Numbered from the stretch's first letter, positions 18,353 through 28,130 are shown. The stretch is 45,841 nucleotides of DNA from Pedobacter sp. UBA5917 (GCF_002432345.1 NZ_DJDT01000288.1:1-45841); one strand, 5' to 3'. Made by a program: numbers and translations. Notes: a model not told the origin generated them from the letters alone.

Positions 18353-19897
18353 TTAATGTAATATCCTCAATGCATCAATCCTAGTTGTTATACCTGCAGT
18401 TTTAGCGTGGTATATCCTAAACCAGTTTATGGCACTTAAATTTGGCGTTCCTCCGGTTGTTACGGCAGTAGCAAAGGTTTTGGTGATATGGTTCCAACCA
18501 TTTGTTAGCGGACCAATATCCCAGCTATATTCATTTACATCTGATGTGCCCCCACTTCCAATTTCAATCTGGTTTGATGCCGAAAATTTGGTTACATCCG
18601 ATACGTAATACCAAAAATCGATTGACCCATTTGCCACAGTTACATTGGGATTAATTGCGGTAAACGAACGTTGAAATTCTAATGTGCCACTACCCACTGA
18701 TTGTAATGAAGCGCTACCCTCTTTTTTATCGGTACCGTTTATGCTGAGCGCATTCCCTGATGTCCAGCCTGTAACGGCATCTGCATTATTTACCAAAAAT
18801 GATGATCCGGACGACAGATATGGTGCAATATAGGGTTTTAGTAAACCTGCAGCCTTGGTATGGCCTGCTACACTGGGGTGCACACCGTCATTGAAATCGA
18901 CCGACGGATGAGGCTGGAGCCAGTTGGCTGTATTAATATAATGCACAGCATTATCGCCTGCGGCAATACGTAAATTAACAGCTGCCTGAACCGATGCTGC
19001 TTTTACCCCGCTGAAAGGGCGGAGTGCAAATATTTCGGCACTGGCAAACTTCGTACGGATATTGGCAAGAAAATTTAAGTAGCTGTTCTGAAAGGTAGCA
19101 TCGGGCACACCTGTGCTGTTATCGTTCTGGCCTAAATTGATAACCACTATTTTGGGTGTATAAGTGGTAAAATCCCAATTTGGTGATGAAGGATAGGCCA
19201 AAGACTGCGATTTAAAGTACTGTACATCCATACCGATTTTGGTCGAATTTACACCATAACCATTTACCAAAGCAATGCCGGGATAAGCAATTTGCGTATG
19301 TTCGGCATTCAGCGATTCGGATACTACCCATGCATAATCTGATACGTTGGCCTGTGCATCGGTATAACCGGCAGTTATTGAATCGCCGATATATTCTACA
19401 ATATCTGTAGAAACAGATGGTGCGGAGGTAGCTGCACCGGTATCGAGCACCAGTCCACGGAAGTTAAATACATAATCATAATCCTTTCCCTGCGCCACAA
19501 TTAAACTATGGGTACCTGCTAACAAAGAAGTAGGTGTGAGGTTTATGGTTCCGCTAGCCCCAATAAAGCTGATCCAGGCACCGCCGTCAATTTTAGCATA
19601 AAAATTACTGGTATTGCCTACTTTTATTTTAACTGTGGTACCTGTAAAGTTAACCTTAATATACGCACCGCCCCAGTAGCTCAGGTATTGGGCAGGATTA
19701 CTAAAATCCCAGCGGCCAAAATATTTAATATTTGGATCGTTTATACCTACATCGAACGCTGCGACAGTTGGCCCATCTGCCAGCGCAGAAACCATGGGCT
19801 TTTCAGATGAAAAAACCCCGGAGGATAATTCATTTTTCGAGCAGCCAACGGCCGTTAGTCCGAAAAGTATTAAAAAAATAAATATTGTTTTTTTCAT
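18353..19897 (-). CDS. SGNH/GDSL esterase lipoprotein, CE2-like, with C-terminal carbohydrate-binding-like domain
   Basis: This 514-residue lipoprotein (MKKTIFIFLILFGLTAVGC, Cys19) is probably a surface or periplasmic deacetylase acting on acetylated glycans. The N-terminal beta-sandwich (about 45-155, with KYFGRWDFSNPAQYLSYWGG) resembles the N-terminal domain of CE2 acetyl-esterases. The SGNH hydrolase domain has block I YIGDSITAGYTD (Ser173), block III NLGQNDN (Asn258) and block V DGVHP (Asp337, His340), so the catalytic set is complete. Residues about 370-514 form a jelly-roll-like domain with a YVSDVTKF and EIGSGGTSDVNEYSWDIG pattern, perhaps a carbohydrate-binding module. It is the last gene of the minus-strand PUL, 194 bp after the GH71/99-like gene. 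The deacetylated substrate is not known. Confidence 0.85.
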   Translation of the reverse strand: MKKTIFIFLILFGLTAVGCSKNELSSGVFSSEKPMVSALADGPTVAAFDVGINDPNIKYFGRWDFSNPAQYLSYWGGAYIKVNFTGTTVKIKVGNTSNFYAKIDGGAWISFIGASGTINLTPTSLLAGTHSLIVAQGKDYDYVFNFRGLVLDTGAATSAPSVSTDIVEYIGDSITAGYTDAQANVSDYAWVVSESLNAEHTQIAYPGIALVNGYGVNSTKIGMDVQYFKSQSLAYPSSPNWDFTTYTPKIVVINLGQNDNSTGVPDATFQNSYLNFLANIRTKFASAEIFALRPFSGVKAASVQAAVNLRIAAGDNAVHYINTANWLQPHPSVDFNDGVHPSVAGHTKAAGLLKPYIAPYLSSGSSFLVNNADAVTGWTSGNALSINGTDKKEGSASLQSVGSGTLEFQRSFTAINPNVTVANGSIDFWYYVSDVTKFSASNQIEIGSGGTSDVNEYSWDIGPLTNGWNHITKTFATAVTTGGTPNLSAINWFRIYHAKTAGITTRIDALRILH

Positions 19898-20091
19898 TAT
19901 TTCAAGATGGTTAGATTAATATCATATTTCATTATCGATGGAATTTAAATAAAACAACAGATAATAAGTTTGCGAAAGGGGGCGTACCGGATGAGACGTG
20001 CATGCACTGGGGAAAATTTTGTGGGAAAACGTCCCTAATTTTCAAACAATAGTCCTCCCTTCCGCGTCCTTACCGTATCAGGAGTTTATTC

Positions 20092-21366
20092 CTATAGGTG
20101 CGATGTTGGGTGGGTAGCGGTAAGCGGAATCTGGCCTTTTATCATTTTTGCACCATCACGCGTTAGCCTGAGGTAAAAATCGGAAGAACAGGCCACACCA
20201 TCGGCATCCAGGGTAAGGAAATACTGATTGCTGGGTTTCATGGAAGCATTTTCTGCAGCCTTGGCAATTGCGGTACCTTCGTTGTATTCGTCAAACATGG
20301 CTACCTTTACATTTGGAATATTGTTGTTCCTGATGTTATAGAATTGCCTCCAAAGAAAATCTCCATGTAAACGCGGTATCTCATTTTGCGGTCCGGTGTG
20401 CCAGTTAGACCACGCAAAACCTGGAAAAGCTACAGGCTGATAATCCTGGTTATGCGAATTGCAATATGCAAAATCTGCGCTAAGTGTGGGTACATAACCA
20501 TCGGCTCCGGTTATCCCGTTCATAGAACCAACTGTCCACGGCTGGATCATATTGGCCTGATTATAAGCACTGATATTGGTTGCATCATTTCTCCAATCCC
20601 TTTTAACACCGATGATAACATAACATCCCTGGTTTTTAAACCAATTGATCACATCTGTCCATACCGCGTTATTACCGGGTCTCCCGGAAACACCTATCCC
20701 CCAAATACTTACAATAGGTTTACTGTTCTGTCTGGCATAAGCTGTTGAAGAAGTATGTGTTTGCATACGGGTGGTCCAGTCGCTTTTGATTTCGGATTGA
20801 AAATTTGTCCAGCCGGAGATATCGTATTCAATAAAGAATTTACGCCCGTAGGTTTCGGCAGCAGCCTTTACCATAGGTACATTTCCATTGCGCCAATTCA
20901 GATCACGCGGATCGGCAGCAAGGGCACTGCCAAAGCGTTGAAGCGCAACGCAATCAATTCCATTCTGCTGCATCCACAGAAAATGGGTATTTACCACCTG
21001 CTGCGAATAGGATGTAAATAATTTAGCAGGCAGACCGTTGCCAAGGTTGGCAAAGCCCGTTTGATAAGTGGTTGTATACTCCCTTACATCAGGCCACATT
21101 TCAACATTGATATGCCCGGGAGAAGGTGGATTTGGTCCCCAGGTTTTCCATGAATTAAATGGCGAACCATCGCCAAGGCAACCGAACCAGGCCTGATAAC
21201 CTACTACCAGTTTGCCTACCACATCACCCGGAGGAGAAGCTAACGCTACTTCAGACTTAATCTTCGAAAGGCTGTCGTGAACAACCACATCATCTACTTG
21301 TGTTTTTGAGCAACCTACTGCTGATAAAATAACTGCAGAGAGTAGCATTAAATTAATTTTTCTCAT
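20092..21366 (-). CDS. Glycoside hydrolase family 71/99-like lipoprotein
   Basis: This 424-residue lipoprotein (lipobox SAVGC, Cys19) is a probable surface or periplasmic endo-acting glycosidase. The barrel starts with GKLVVGYQAWFGCLGDGSP and continues with TLFTSYSQQVV-like and NGIDCVALQRFGSAL strands. GH99 enzymes carry a Glu-x-x-Glu pair in a NEWxEGTxI signature; here MFDEYNEGTAIAKAA keeps both (Glu360 and Glu363), so it is likely active. Known GH99 members cleave alpha-mannosidic linkages and GH71 members alpha-1,3-glucan; which applies here cannot be told. It follows a strong terminator after the DUF1735 gene and has its own leader, so it may be transcribed partly separately. The esterase gene follows it. 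Compare the GH99-like protein at 15398-16669, where the pair is lost. Confidence 0.78.
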   Translation of the reverse strand: MRKINLMLLSAVILSAVGCSKTQVDDVVVHDSLSKIKSEVALASPPGDVVGKLVVGYQAWFGCLGDGSPFNSWKTWGPNPPSPGHINVEMWPDVREYTTTYQTGFANLGNGLPAKLFTSYSQQVVNTHFLWMQQNGIDCVALQRFGSALAADPRDLNWRNGNVPMVKAAAETYGRKFFIEYDISGWTNFQSEIKSDWTTRMQTHTSSTAYARQNSKPIVSIWGIGVSGRPGNNAVWTDVINWFKNQGCYVIIGVKRDWRNDATNISAYNQANMIQPWTVGSMNGITGADGYVPTLSADFAYCNSHNQDYQPVAFPGFAWSNWHTGPQNEIPRLHGDFLWRQFYNIRNNNIPNVKVAMFDEYNEGTAIAKAAENASMKPSNQYFLTLDADGVACSSDFYLRLTRDGAKMIKGQIPLTATHPTSHL

Positions 21367-21389
21367 TGATCAGATATATATTTGGTTAA

Positions 21390-21407
21390 CACACCAATAT
21401 CGGTGTG
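21390..21407. promoter_or_regulatory. Inverted repeat CACACC/GGTGTG upstream of the GH71/99-like gene
   Basis: CACACC (21390-21395) and GGTGTG (21402-21407) form a perfect 6-bp inverted repeat with a 6-bp spacer, 24 bp ahead of the GH71/99-like start. It could be an operator or a 5' leader hairpin. ACCAAATATAT lies between it and the start codon. Confidence 0.3.
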
Positions 21408-21561
21408 AAATCCAAAATAGAACCGACCAATTAACAAATGATAAATAAATAATTAATAAGTCATCTATACCAGATTAATAATCAATTTCATGTCTGCTAT
21501 ATCATCATTTTTGGTTGTTTTGAATGATCATCCCAATTCAAAAAACCGAAATCACCATAAA

Positions 21562-21622
21562 TTTAAAAAGAGGGCCCTACCGGCGATGGGACCAAATACT
21601 ATACCGGCAAGGCCACTCTTTT
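21562..21622 (-). terminator. Intrinsic terminator at the end of the DUF1735/discoidin gene
   Basis: On the minus strand AAAAGAG-T-GGCCTTGCCGG (from 21622) pairs with CCGGTAGGGCCCTCTTTT: seven pairs, a bulged T, then eleven pairs including two G-U. A T run follows (TTTTT to about 21565). The stem starts within the stop codon of the gene. It should separate the SusCD unit from the GH71/99-like and esterase genes, or reduce read-through to them. Confidence 0.8.
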
Positions 21623-22616
21623 AGAAGGCGTACAACTCAGCCAAATGGGTAACATTCGACCCATAAGATGAATTGACTGTGATTTTAAAATACCTGGCCT
21701 GTTTGTTAAACGCTGATGGAAAAAAAACAGACTGGAGTGCCTGGGTATTTGCCAGGTTCAATGTTCCATAATCTGTCCAGGTTACGTTATCGGTACTCAG
21801 TTTCAGGTTAACCTCGTTCGGTTTTCCATTATCGTTACCCTGTCTGGCCAGAAAAGACAATCCATGGAAGGTTTTGATTTCTCCCATATCAATGGTTAAA
21901 AAATGTGGTGGCGAAGCGGTTCCATTCTGCCATTGCGAATGCCAGAATGTGGTGTTTACGCCATCCAGTGCAAAAACAGCCCTTCCGTTATTTGGACCTT
22001 CACCGTTTGCTTCCTGTGAGGAAAAATCAACGATATTGAATTTAGAACGGTCGAAATTCGGGTAATCTGCCAGATCGGGTAAGGCTGTTACCACATAGTA
22101 AACGGTTTTGAGTGCCTCACGTACTTTTACGCCCGTGCTCGATAAAGTTATCGGCAACAGATAGGTGGTAAAAGCATTCATGGCACCGGTTCCGGTGGTT
22201 TTAAAATTTACTTTTAATGGTTCTGTAGCCAGTTTTCCTTTCGGGATTACCGAGCTGGTTGCAGATAACGTATAGGCACTGGCCGGCAACACCTGGTAAT
22301 TTGTTTTATTGGCTGTATTGTATGCGGCAACCAATGCATTATCAACAGCAAACGAAACCGGCACATCTGCATCGGGATAGCCATAACCGCCATAATCAGC
22401 CCCAAAAACAACGGTTTGCACCAGATTATCCTTCACTTTCAGATTGGTGGTAACGGGGCCGTTTACGCCCTGCGGCATGTAAACATTGATATAATTTTCC
22501 AATGGCTGATCGGGAAGATCAACATTATCCTTACAGCCGTACCAAAAGGCTGAGCTTATTAATCCGAACAGGAAAAACAGCACTTTATATTTTCTATGAA
22601 TTATCATATAGATCAA
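21621..22616 (-). CDS. DUF1735 + discoidin (F5/8 type C, CBM32-like) surface lipoprotein
   Basis: This 331-residue lipoprotein is probably a surface glycan-binding protein of the PUL. The signal ends in SSAFWYGC (Cys28); a start at the internal Met (22607, MIIHRKYKVLFF) is equally possible and more usual. A DUF1735-like region spans about 50-185 (YINVYMPQG at its start, PVSFAVDNALVAAYN, and LLPITLSSTG near its end), a fold common in glycan-binding proteins of Bacteroidota. A discoidin domain follows (about 195-331), with ALDGVNTTFWHSQW, HFLTIDMGE, GLSFLARQ, ARYFKITV and LAELYAF. It lies 20 bp after susD, consistent with co-transcription, and is followed by a terminator. No catalytic motif is visible. 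Confidence 0.88.
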   Translation of the reverse strand: MIYMIIHRKYKVLFFLFGLISSAFWYGCKDNVDLPDQPLENYINVYMPQGVNGPVTTNLKVKDNLVQTVVFGADYGGYGYPDADVPVSFAVDNALVAAYNTANKTNYQVLPASAYTLSATSSVIPKGKLATEPLKVNFKTTGTGAMNAFTTYLLPITLSSTGVKVREALKTVYYVVTALPDLADYPNFDRSKFNIVDFSSQEANGEGPNNGRAVFALDGVNTTFWHSQWQNGTASPPHFLTIDMGEIKTFHGLSFLARQGNDNGKPNEVNLKLSTDNVTWTDYGTLNLANTQALQSVFFPSAFNKQARYFKITVNSSYGSNVTHLAELYAF

Positions 22617-22636
22617 ATTTTGATTAAAGGAAAAAA

Positions 22637-24427
22637 TTACCAGCCCGGGTTCTGAACAACCAGTTTAGATCTGTCCATTTCATACTGCCTGATCGGAAAA
22701 AAATACGATGCAGGGAAACGGAAAAGGTGCTGGCTTGCCACTACCCTTTTGTAAAAGGTATCGTCATTTTTGTTTACATCCATGCCATGCATATCGCCCA
22801 TTACCTGTGCTACTATTTTCCAGCGCCTCACATCAAACCAGCGGTGCGATTCGAAGGCCAGTTCTATCCTCCGCTCCTGCCATATCCGGATGCGTACATC
22901 GGCCTGACTGCTGGGAGCGGCTAAATTTGCACTTCCATACTGCGGAATACCGGCGCGTTCGCGGATCAGGTTCAGGTATTTTAAGATATCAGCATTACCG
23001 GGAGCATATTCGTTTAATGCCTCAGCATAGTTTAAATAAATTTCGCCCAATCTAAATAATGCCAAAGTGCGGTTTGCCTTAGCCCCGTTTCCACCCGAAC
23101 CATTATTGGTTGCCGGATTAACATTTTTTCTTACCAGATAACCCGTTTTGGTAAAATCGGTAGCATGGCCGCTTTTACCGCTTCCGCCTAAAAACAAAAA
23201 TGAAATCGGTGCTGCAGCAGCCATGTTACCACCTTGAAATATGGCATTATTATAGGTTACCGAAGCATAAAAACGTGGTTCGCGGTTTACATACATATTG
23301 TAAACTTTAACATTGTTCTGTGTGGTAAAACCCGTTTCGGAATAGAGGGCAGATTCGGTGATGGTTTTACCATCGTTCATAAAATAGGCATCAACCTGCT
23401 CCTGTGTAACACCAACACCGTTCCAGCCACCGGCCTGGCGCGGCATGCTGTTCGTATCGTAACCCGGCAAATCGTTGGTTTTCCGGCAAAATATCTGTTC
23501 GGCATTCCACTGCTGGGTAAATATGCCCATATACGATTGTAACGGATCGCCATTGGCGGTTTTATACAAACTATAAAGTCCCAGATCGATTACAGCCTTG
23601 GCTGCATCGGCTGCTCTTTTCCATTTCTGAACATCGTAAGTCTGGTTGATTAAAACTTTACCATCCTTATTTTTAAAGTTGGCAAAATCAGCATTGCCGT
23701 TAAATTCGGGGCTGGCAGCATACAACAATACCCTTGATTTAACTGCCAGTGCAATCCCAACGGTTGCACGGCCAAATTCGTTATTACTTGCCTGTCCGTT
23801 GCTTGAGGGCACATTGGGTAATACAGCAGCAGCTTTGTCGAGTTCGCTTACCACATAATTCACACATTCATCGTAACTATTACGCGGAAACTGCATTTCG
23901 CTGGCCTCCACATCTACGGGAATTTCGGTTTCGGGCATTAAAACCACCGGACCGTATTGGCGCATCAATAAGAAGTAGAAATATGCCCTTAAAAAACGTG
24001 CTTCAGCTTTATATTGATCGATTAACTTCTGACCATTCAATGCCAGTATTTCTGCGTTTCCATCTATGTGGTTCATAAAATAGGTTGCAGATCGGATACC
24101 CTTGTAATAATATCCCCAGCGGTCGAAAAGTGCATTACTGGCCCCGAGGTTACCGATATTGAGGCTATAGTTCGAATATTTGGACCAGGTAATGTCCATT
24201 TCATCCGAATTTCCTTCCCATGGTGTGTTTTCCCACACGTTCGATACATCATCTACATAACTGTATACGTTTGCAAGGTATTGCTCCGAAGGGCCCTTTT
24301 TCTGAAAAACCGATTCGATGGTAATCCTGTCGTCAGGTACCTGATCGAGGTATTTCTGACAGCCGGAGCCCACCAGTAATGATGCAACCATCATGGCCAT
24401 GCCAATTTTTATATTTTTATTTTTCAT
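22637..24427 (-). CDS. SusD/RagB-family starch-binding-like outer-membrane lipoprotein
   Basis: This 596-residue lipoprotein is the partner of the SusC encoded 20 bp upstream and should bind the glycan at the surface. The Met at 24427 (MKNKNIKIGMAMMVASLLVG then SGC, Cys23) is chosen because it gives a lipoprotein signal; the longer frame reaches into the SusC 3' end. The N-terminal SusD region contains CQKYLDQVPDDRITIESVFQ and KAEARFLRAYFYFLLMRQYGP, a family hallmark. The C-terminal RagB/SusD part has LFRLGEIYLNYAEALNEYAP, NLIRERAGIPQY and IWQERRIELAFESHRWFDVRRW. The protein ends in NPGW, as many SusD proteins do. All features are complete. Confidence 0.96.
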   Translation of the reverse strand: MKNKNIKIGMAMMVASLLVGSGCQKYLDQVPDDRITIESVFQKKGPSEQYLANVYSYVDDVSNVWENTPWEGNSDEMDITWSKYSNYSLNIGNLGASNALFDRWGYYYKGIRSATYFMNHIDGNAEILALNGQKLIDQYKAEARFLRAYFYFLLMRQYGPVVLMPETEIPVDVEASEMQFPRNSYDECVNYVVSELDKAAAVLPNVPSSNGQASNNEFGRATVGIALAVKSRVLLYAASPEFNGNADFANFKNKDGKVLINQTYDVQKWKRAADAAKAVIDLGLYSLYKTANGDPLQSYMGIFTQQWNAEQIFCRKTNDLPGYDTNSMPRQAGGWNGVGVTQEQVDAYFMNDGKTITESALYSETGFTTQNNVKVYNMYVNREPRFYASVTYNNAIFQGGNMAAAAPISFLFLGGSGKSGHATDFTKTGYLVRKNVNPATNNGSGGNGAKANRTLALFRLGEIYLNYAEALNEYAPGNADILKYLNLIRERAGIPQYGSANLAAPSSQADVRIRIWQERRIELAFESHRWFDVRRWKIVAQVMGDMHGMDVNKNDDTFYKRVVASQHLFRFPASYFFPIRQYEMDRSKLVVQNPGW

Positions 24428-24447
24428 GTCATTAAAACTTGAGATAA

Positions 24448-27400
24448 TTATTTGAAAGTACATTTAACGCCCAGGTTGTAAGTTTTTAACAAGGGATAGT
24501 TTGCACCCTTACCATCGCCCAACTCTACATCCCAAAGTTTGAATCCGCTGGCCGTCCAAAGGTTATAGCCGATAAAGTAAAGGCTTAGGTTAGACATACC
24601 CGTTTTTTTAAGCCAGTTCGCCTTGTTGAAATCGTAACTCAGTTGCAGGGTCTGCAAACGCAAAAAGGCTCCGTTTCTTACCCACCAGGTACTGTTTGCA
24701 TAATTCATATTATCGTTACCATAGGTTAGCCTTGGGTACATGGCATTCTGGTTCTGATTTTCAGGGGTCCACCTATCAGTAATCTGTGCCAATAAATTGC
24801 CACGTTCGCCACCCTGGCTAAAAGGCTGTAAACCATCTCCATTTAAACTCACATCTACATTACTGATGCCTTTGAACCAGGCCGAAATGGCAAAGCCCTT
24901 CCAGTTAATTGTTGGGCCGAAACCATATACAATTTCGGGTATTGAGCCATAGCCAATCGGGCCCTGATCAAAGCCATCGATCCGTCCGTCGCCGTTTAAA
25001 TCCTTGTATTTAATATCACCGGCTTTGTTGGTACCGGTTTGGTACGGGCTGTTTGCCACATCTGCATCACTGGTAAAAAGACCAAGTGCAGTGTAACCAA
25101 AACGCTGACCGAATTTGCGGCCAATGCGCTGTTGCCATGGATATGGCCAGGGAGCGTTTGCATCATTGATAATCATAGCCCTGGTCCAGGTTAATGATCC
25201 CCTTAAACCCAGCTGCCAGTCGTCGCCAATGCGTTTATTATAATCTATTGTTCCTTCAATCCCACGGTTATGGATTTCGCCAAGGTTTGCATAAGGAAGT
25301 GTTCTCACCCCTACATATTCGGGCACATCGCCACGCTGGCGGAAAATTGCGGTCCTGAACTCCTGAAAAACATCTGCAGTAATCGATAAGCTGTTGTTAA
25401 GTGTTTTCAGCTCAAGCCCAATGTTCTGTTTAGTGGCTTTTTCCCAACTCACGTTTACGGCATAATCGCCGATATCATATCCATTAATATTCTGGTCAAC
25501 ACCGTTGCCGAAAGAGTAATTGCCGTTACCACCATTAACCGTTGCAATATAACCGAAACGGCGGCCACCAATATCGCTGTTACCTACCTGCCCCCACGAG
25601 TATCGTATTTTAGCAAACTGGAAGATATTTGTTAATGGTTTAAAGAATTTTTCCTGTGATAATACCCAGCCCACACTAAACGCCGGAAAAAAACCAAAAC
25701 GTTTGCCTGGTGCAAATGTTTCTGAACCGTTATAGCCAAAATTAACATCAGCCAGGTATTTATCGTCGTAAGCATAAGTGGCCCGGCTGGCAACCCCAAG
25801 GTAGCGGTAAGGGATGGAGGCAATAAAATCGCCCGCAAAAGCATCTTCCCTATCCTGTGCATTAAAAATAGCCATTGCCCCTACGGAGTGTTTTCTGAAG
25901 TTGCGGTTATAATTCAGCTGGGCTTCTGTAGAAAATTGCCTTGTACCACCATTGCTCCTTTCGTAACCCAGAAAACTGGTCCCGTTCGAAACCTTATCAA
26001 ACAGCAGGGCATTGGTTATGGGGTCTCTGCCTTTGGCCAGGTAACCATCAACTGATTTGGTACGCCTGATGGTGTGGGAGTTATAATTATCGAAAGAGAA
26101 CATAGCCGTTGCCGAAAGCCCTTTCAATACCATACCCAGATCCTGCGTAACCCTGATATTACTCCATAACTGGCTCCTGAACTCGGTTATATAGCCGCTT
26201 TGGGTTAACAGGGTGTAAGGATTGGCAATATCACCGGTCCTGATGGCTGAATTTAACCCATTTGAATATACTTTTGGTATCAGAATTGGCGGCATGATAT
26301 AGGCAGAACCCCAGATCGATTCATTTGAGCTCCCCGGGTAGTTACCATTGCTGATCCATCCCGATGCACCAAAATCAACTTTTGTGGTTTTGGTAACCTT
26401 TAAAGTAAGGTTGGAAGTAAAATTATAACGGGTAAATTTTATGGCCGAATTGTAACTGGCCAGTTCATCCGTTTTAAATAAACCTTCTTCATCATAATAA
26501 CCCAGCGAAAGATAATACTGTGCATTTTCCGAACCTCCATTGGCATTTACCCTGGCACGGCGGTTCTGCCCTGTTTTGTTGAACAGTTCATCAAACCAGT
26601 TTACATTTGGATACAGATCAGGATCTGCGCCTGAGGCTGTTTTATTGATCCTGTCGGCCGAATATTTAGGATTTGGATCGTTGGGATTACTGCTTTTATA
26701 GGCTTCGTTGGCAATCTGTAAATAGGTTACACCATCAGCAAACTTTGGGATTTTGGTAAACTGTGTGATCCCCTGATCGTATTGCAGGTTAATAAGCGGT
26801 TTACCCAGTTTGCCTTTTTTGGTTTCGATGATGATTACACCATTGGCGCCACGCACACCGTAAACAGCCGTAGCAGAGGCATCTTTAAGGATACTGAAAC
26901 TGGCAATATCTTCGGGATCCACATTGGCAAATTCGCGTTGAACACCATCAACCAATATTAGCGGCCCACTGCTGGTAAAGGTTGAAATACCACGGATGTA
27001 AATTTCGGAATTGTCGTAACCCGGCTGGCCACTGCGTTGTACACCGATAATCCCGGCAACACGGCCTGCCAGCACATTGGTAAGGTTGGCCACCGGTTGT
27101 TTCAGTTCTTCGGCTTTTACCGTACTGATCGCACCGGTAAGGGTTACTTTTTTCTGCTGGCCATAGGCTACAACAACCACATCATCGAGTCCGGTTTCAG
27201 AATCTTTCAGGGTTACATTGATCGTTGTATGGCCACTTATCGGTACTTCCTGCGTGATATAACCTATAAAACTGAATATCAGGCTGCCATTAGTGCCATT
27301 AACACCAATGTTATAGGTACCATCTTTTTTTGTTGATGCGCTGGCTGTTCCGTTTTTAAGTTTTACCGATACACCCGGAAGCGGTTGCCCTTTCGAATCG

Positions 27401-27555
27401 CTTACCTGTCCGGTAATCTGTAGCTGTTGTGCCGATAATACATTTGTAAACAGCAGTAAAATTACCACAGCAGAAAGTATTTTCAGGGCATGGATTGTTT
27501 TCGGCTCCACATGGAATGATTTTCCACGGCGGGAAGCCATATCACTTTTATACAT
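24448..27555 (-). CDS. SusC/RagA-family TonB-dependent outer-membrane transporter of the HTCS-linked PUL
   Basis: This 1035-residue receptor imports the glycan fragments of the PUL. It starts MYKSDMASRRGKSFHVEPKT with a long n-region and a hydrophobic core (ILSAVVILLLFTNVLSA) cleaved near AQQ. The carboxypeptidase-regulatory-like domain lies at about 48-125 (ITGQVSDSKGQPLPGVSVKL) and the plug at about 128-250, with LDDVVVVAYGQQKKVTLTGA, IYIRGISTF, LILVDGVQRE and ILKDASATAVYGVRGANGVI. The barrel ends in TYNLGVKCTF. CTAACCAA directly precedes the ATG, and ATGTATAAA is shared with the SusC at 3097. It has no STN domain, which fits control by HTCS rather than sigma/FecR. It heads the second minus-strand unit; the nearest shared operator lies about 600 bp upstream. 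Confidence 0.96.
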   Translation of the reverse strand: MYKSDMASRRGKSFHVEPKTIHALKILSAVVILLLFTNVLSAQQLQITGQVSDSKGQPLPGVSVKLKNGTASASTKKDGTYNIGVNGTNGSLIFSFIGYITQEVPISGHTTINVTLKDSETGLDDVVVVAYGQQKKVTLTGAISTVKAEELKQPVANLTNVLAGRVAGIIGVQRSGQPGYDNSEIYIRGISTFTSSGPLILVDGVQREFANVDPEDIASFSILKDASATAVYGVRGANGVIIIETKKGKLGKPLINLQYDQGITQFTKIPKFADGVTYLQIANEAYKSSNPNDPNPKYSADRINKTASGADPDLYPNVNWFDELFNKTGQNRRARVNANGGSENAQYYLSLGYYDEEGLFKTDELASYNSAIKFTRYNFTSNLTLKVTKTTKVDFGASGWISNGNYPGSSNESIWGSAYIMPPILIPKVYSNGLNSAIRTGDIANPYTLLTQSGYITEFRSQLWSNIRVTQDLGMVLKGLSATAMFSFDNYNSHTIRRTKSVDGYLAKGRDPITNALLFDKVSNGTSFLGYERSNGGTRQFSTEAQLNYNRNFRKHSVGAMAIFNAQDREDAFAGDFIASIPYRYLGVASRATYAYDDKYLADVNFGYNGSETFAPGKRFGFFPAFSVGWVLSQEKFFKPLTNIFQFAKIRYSWGQVGNSDIGGRRFGYIATVNGGNGNYSFGNGVDQNINGYDIGDYAVNVSWEKATKQNIGLELKTLNNSLSITADVFQEFRTAIFRQRGDVPEYVGVRTLPYANLGEIHNRGIEGTIDYNKRIGDDWQLGLRGSLTWTRAMIINDANAPWPYPWQQRIGRKFGQRFGYTALGLFTSDADVANSPYQTGTNKAGDIKYKDLNGDGRIDGFDQGPIGYGSIPEIVYGFGPTINWKGFAISAWFKGISNVDVSLNGDGLQPFSQGGERGNLLAQITDRWTPENQNQNAMYPRLTYGNDNMNYANSTWWVRNGAFLRLQTLQLSYDFNKANWLKKTGMSNLSLYFIGYNLWTASGFKLWDVELGDGKGANYPLLKTYNLGVKCTFK

Positions 27556-28130
27556 TTGGTTAGGGTTAAATAAATAATTGTTTGGAAATTGGTTACGGGA
27601 TTATGGCTTAACGTTATCCGGTATCTGGTTCTTTGACTCCGACAAAAGCCTGCTCCCTATTATTTAGGATAAATTATCTGATCAAAATCGCCTCCTTCCT
27701 ACTGTAGTTAACATTTGGTTCCATGTATTTCAAAAAAGCAGGTGTAGGATGCTGACAAAACAGTTGCAAAAACGATATCTGGTTCAGGTTTACCGATCCA
27801 TGTAAATGAATGGTATTTTTAGATCCAAAAACGTTTTTTATTTGATAGTGGCTCATGTTCTATTGGTTAGCAGGGTTGGTTAGTCCCCTTTGTTGTAAAA
27901 TATCCCCTCAGTATTTTACTTTAGCCGACATGGCACACGAGATTTTGCTTTAAAAGAGCTGCCAGAAAATACCAGCAGCCCGATTGTTTAAAATCAATTG
28001 TGTGTTATCGGTTTTAAAATTATTTTCTTATCGGTACCTCTACATTTTTGCTAATACCAAAAGTTTTTACAATTGGCGTTTGAACAAAAAAGCACAGATG
28101 ATGATGGTTATTGCTCTATTTGGTTGATAC
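27556..28130 (-). other. Long 5' leader of the SusC/D unit
   Basis: If transcription starts near the TTTG box at 28130-28133, about 570 nt of leader precede susC. Except for the possible 60-codon ORF at 27674-27856, no gene is seen. The leader contains several CTAACCAA-type motifs and CAATTG/A+T-rich stretches. It may hold post-transcriptional control; no known riboswitch was recognised. Confidence 0.4.
27674..27856 (-). CDS. Possible small leader ORF (60 aa) upstream of SusC
   Basis: An ATG at 27856 follows CTAACCAATAGAAC, the same kind of leader motif found before other starts in this window. It opens a 60-codon frame (MSHYQIKNVFGSKNTIHLHG at the start, SRKEAILIR at the end) that stops about 120 bp before susC. 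No family, signal peptide or membrane segment is recognised. It shares no similarity with the 66-codon ORF before the other SusC. It may be a real small protein, a regulatory leader peptide, or chance. Confidence 0.3.
   Translation of the reverse strand: MSHYQIKNVFGSKNTIHLHGSVNLNQISFLQLFCQHPTPAFLKYMEPNVNYSRKEAILIR

Noticed and set aside
27557..28130. Riboswitch in the SusC leader
   Set aside because: No conserved motif of a known riboswitch class was seen; the length alone is not evidence.
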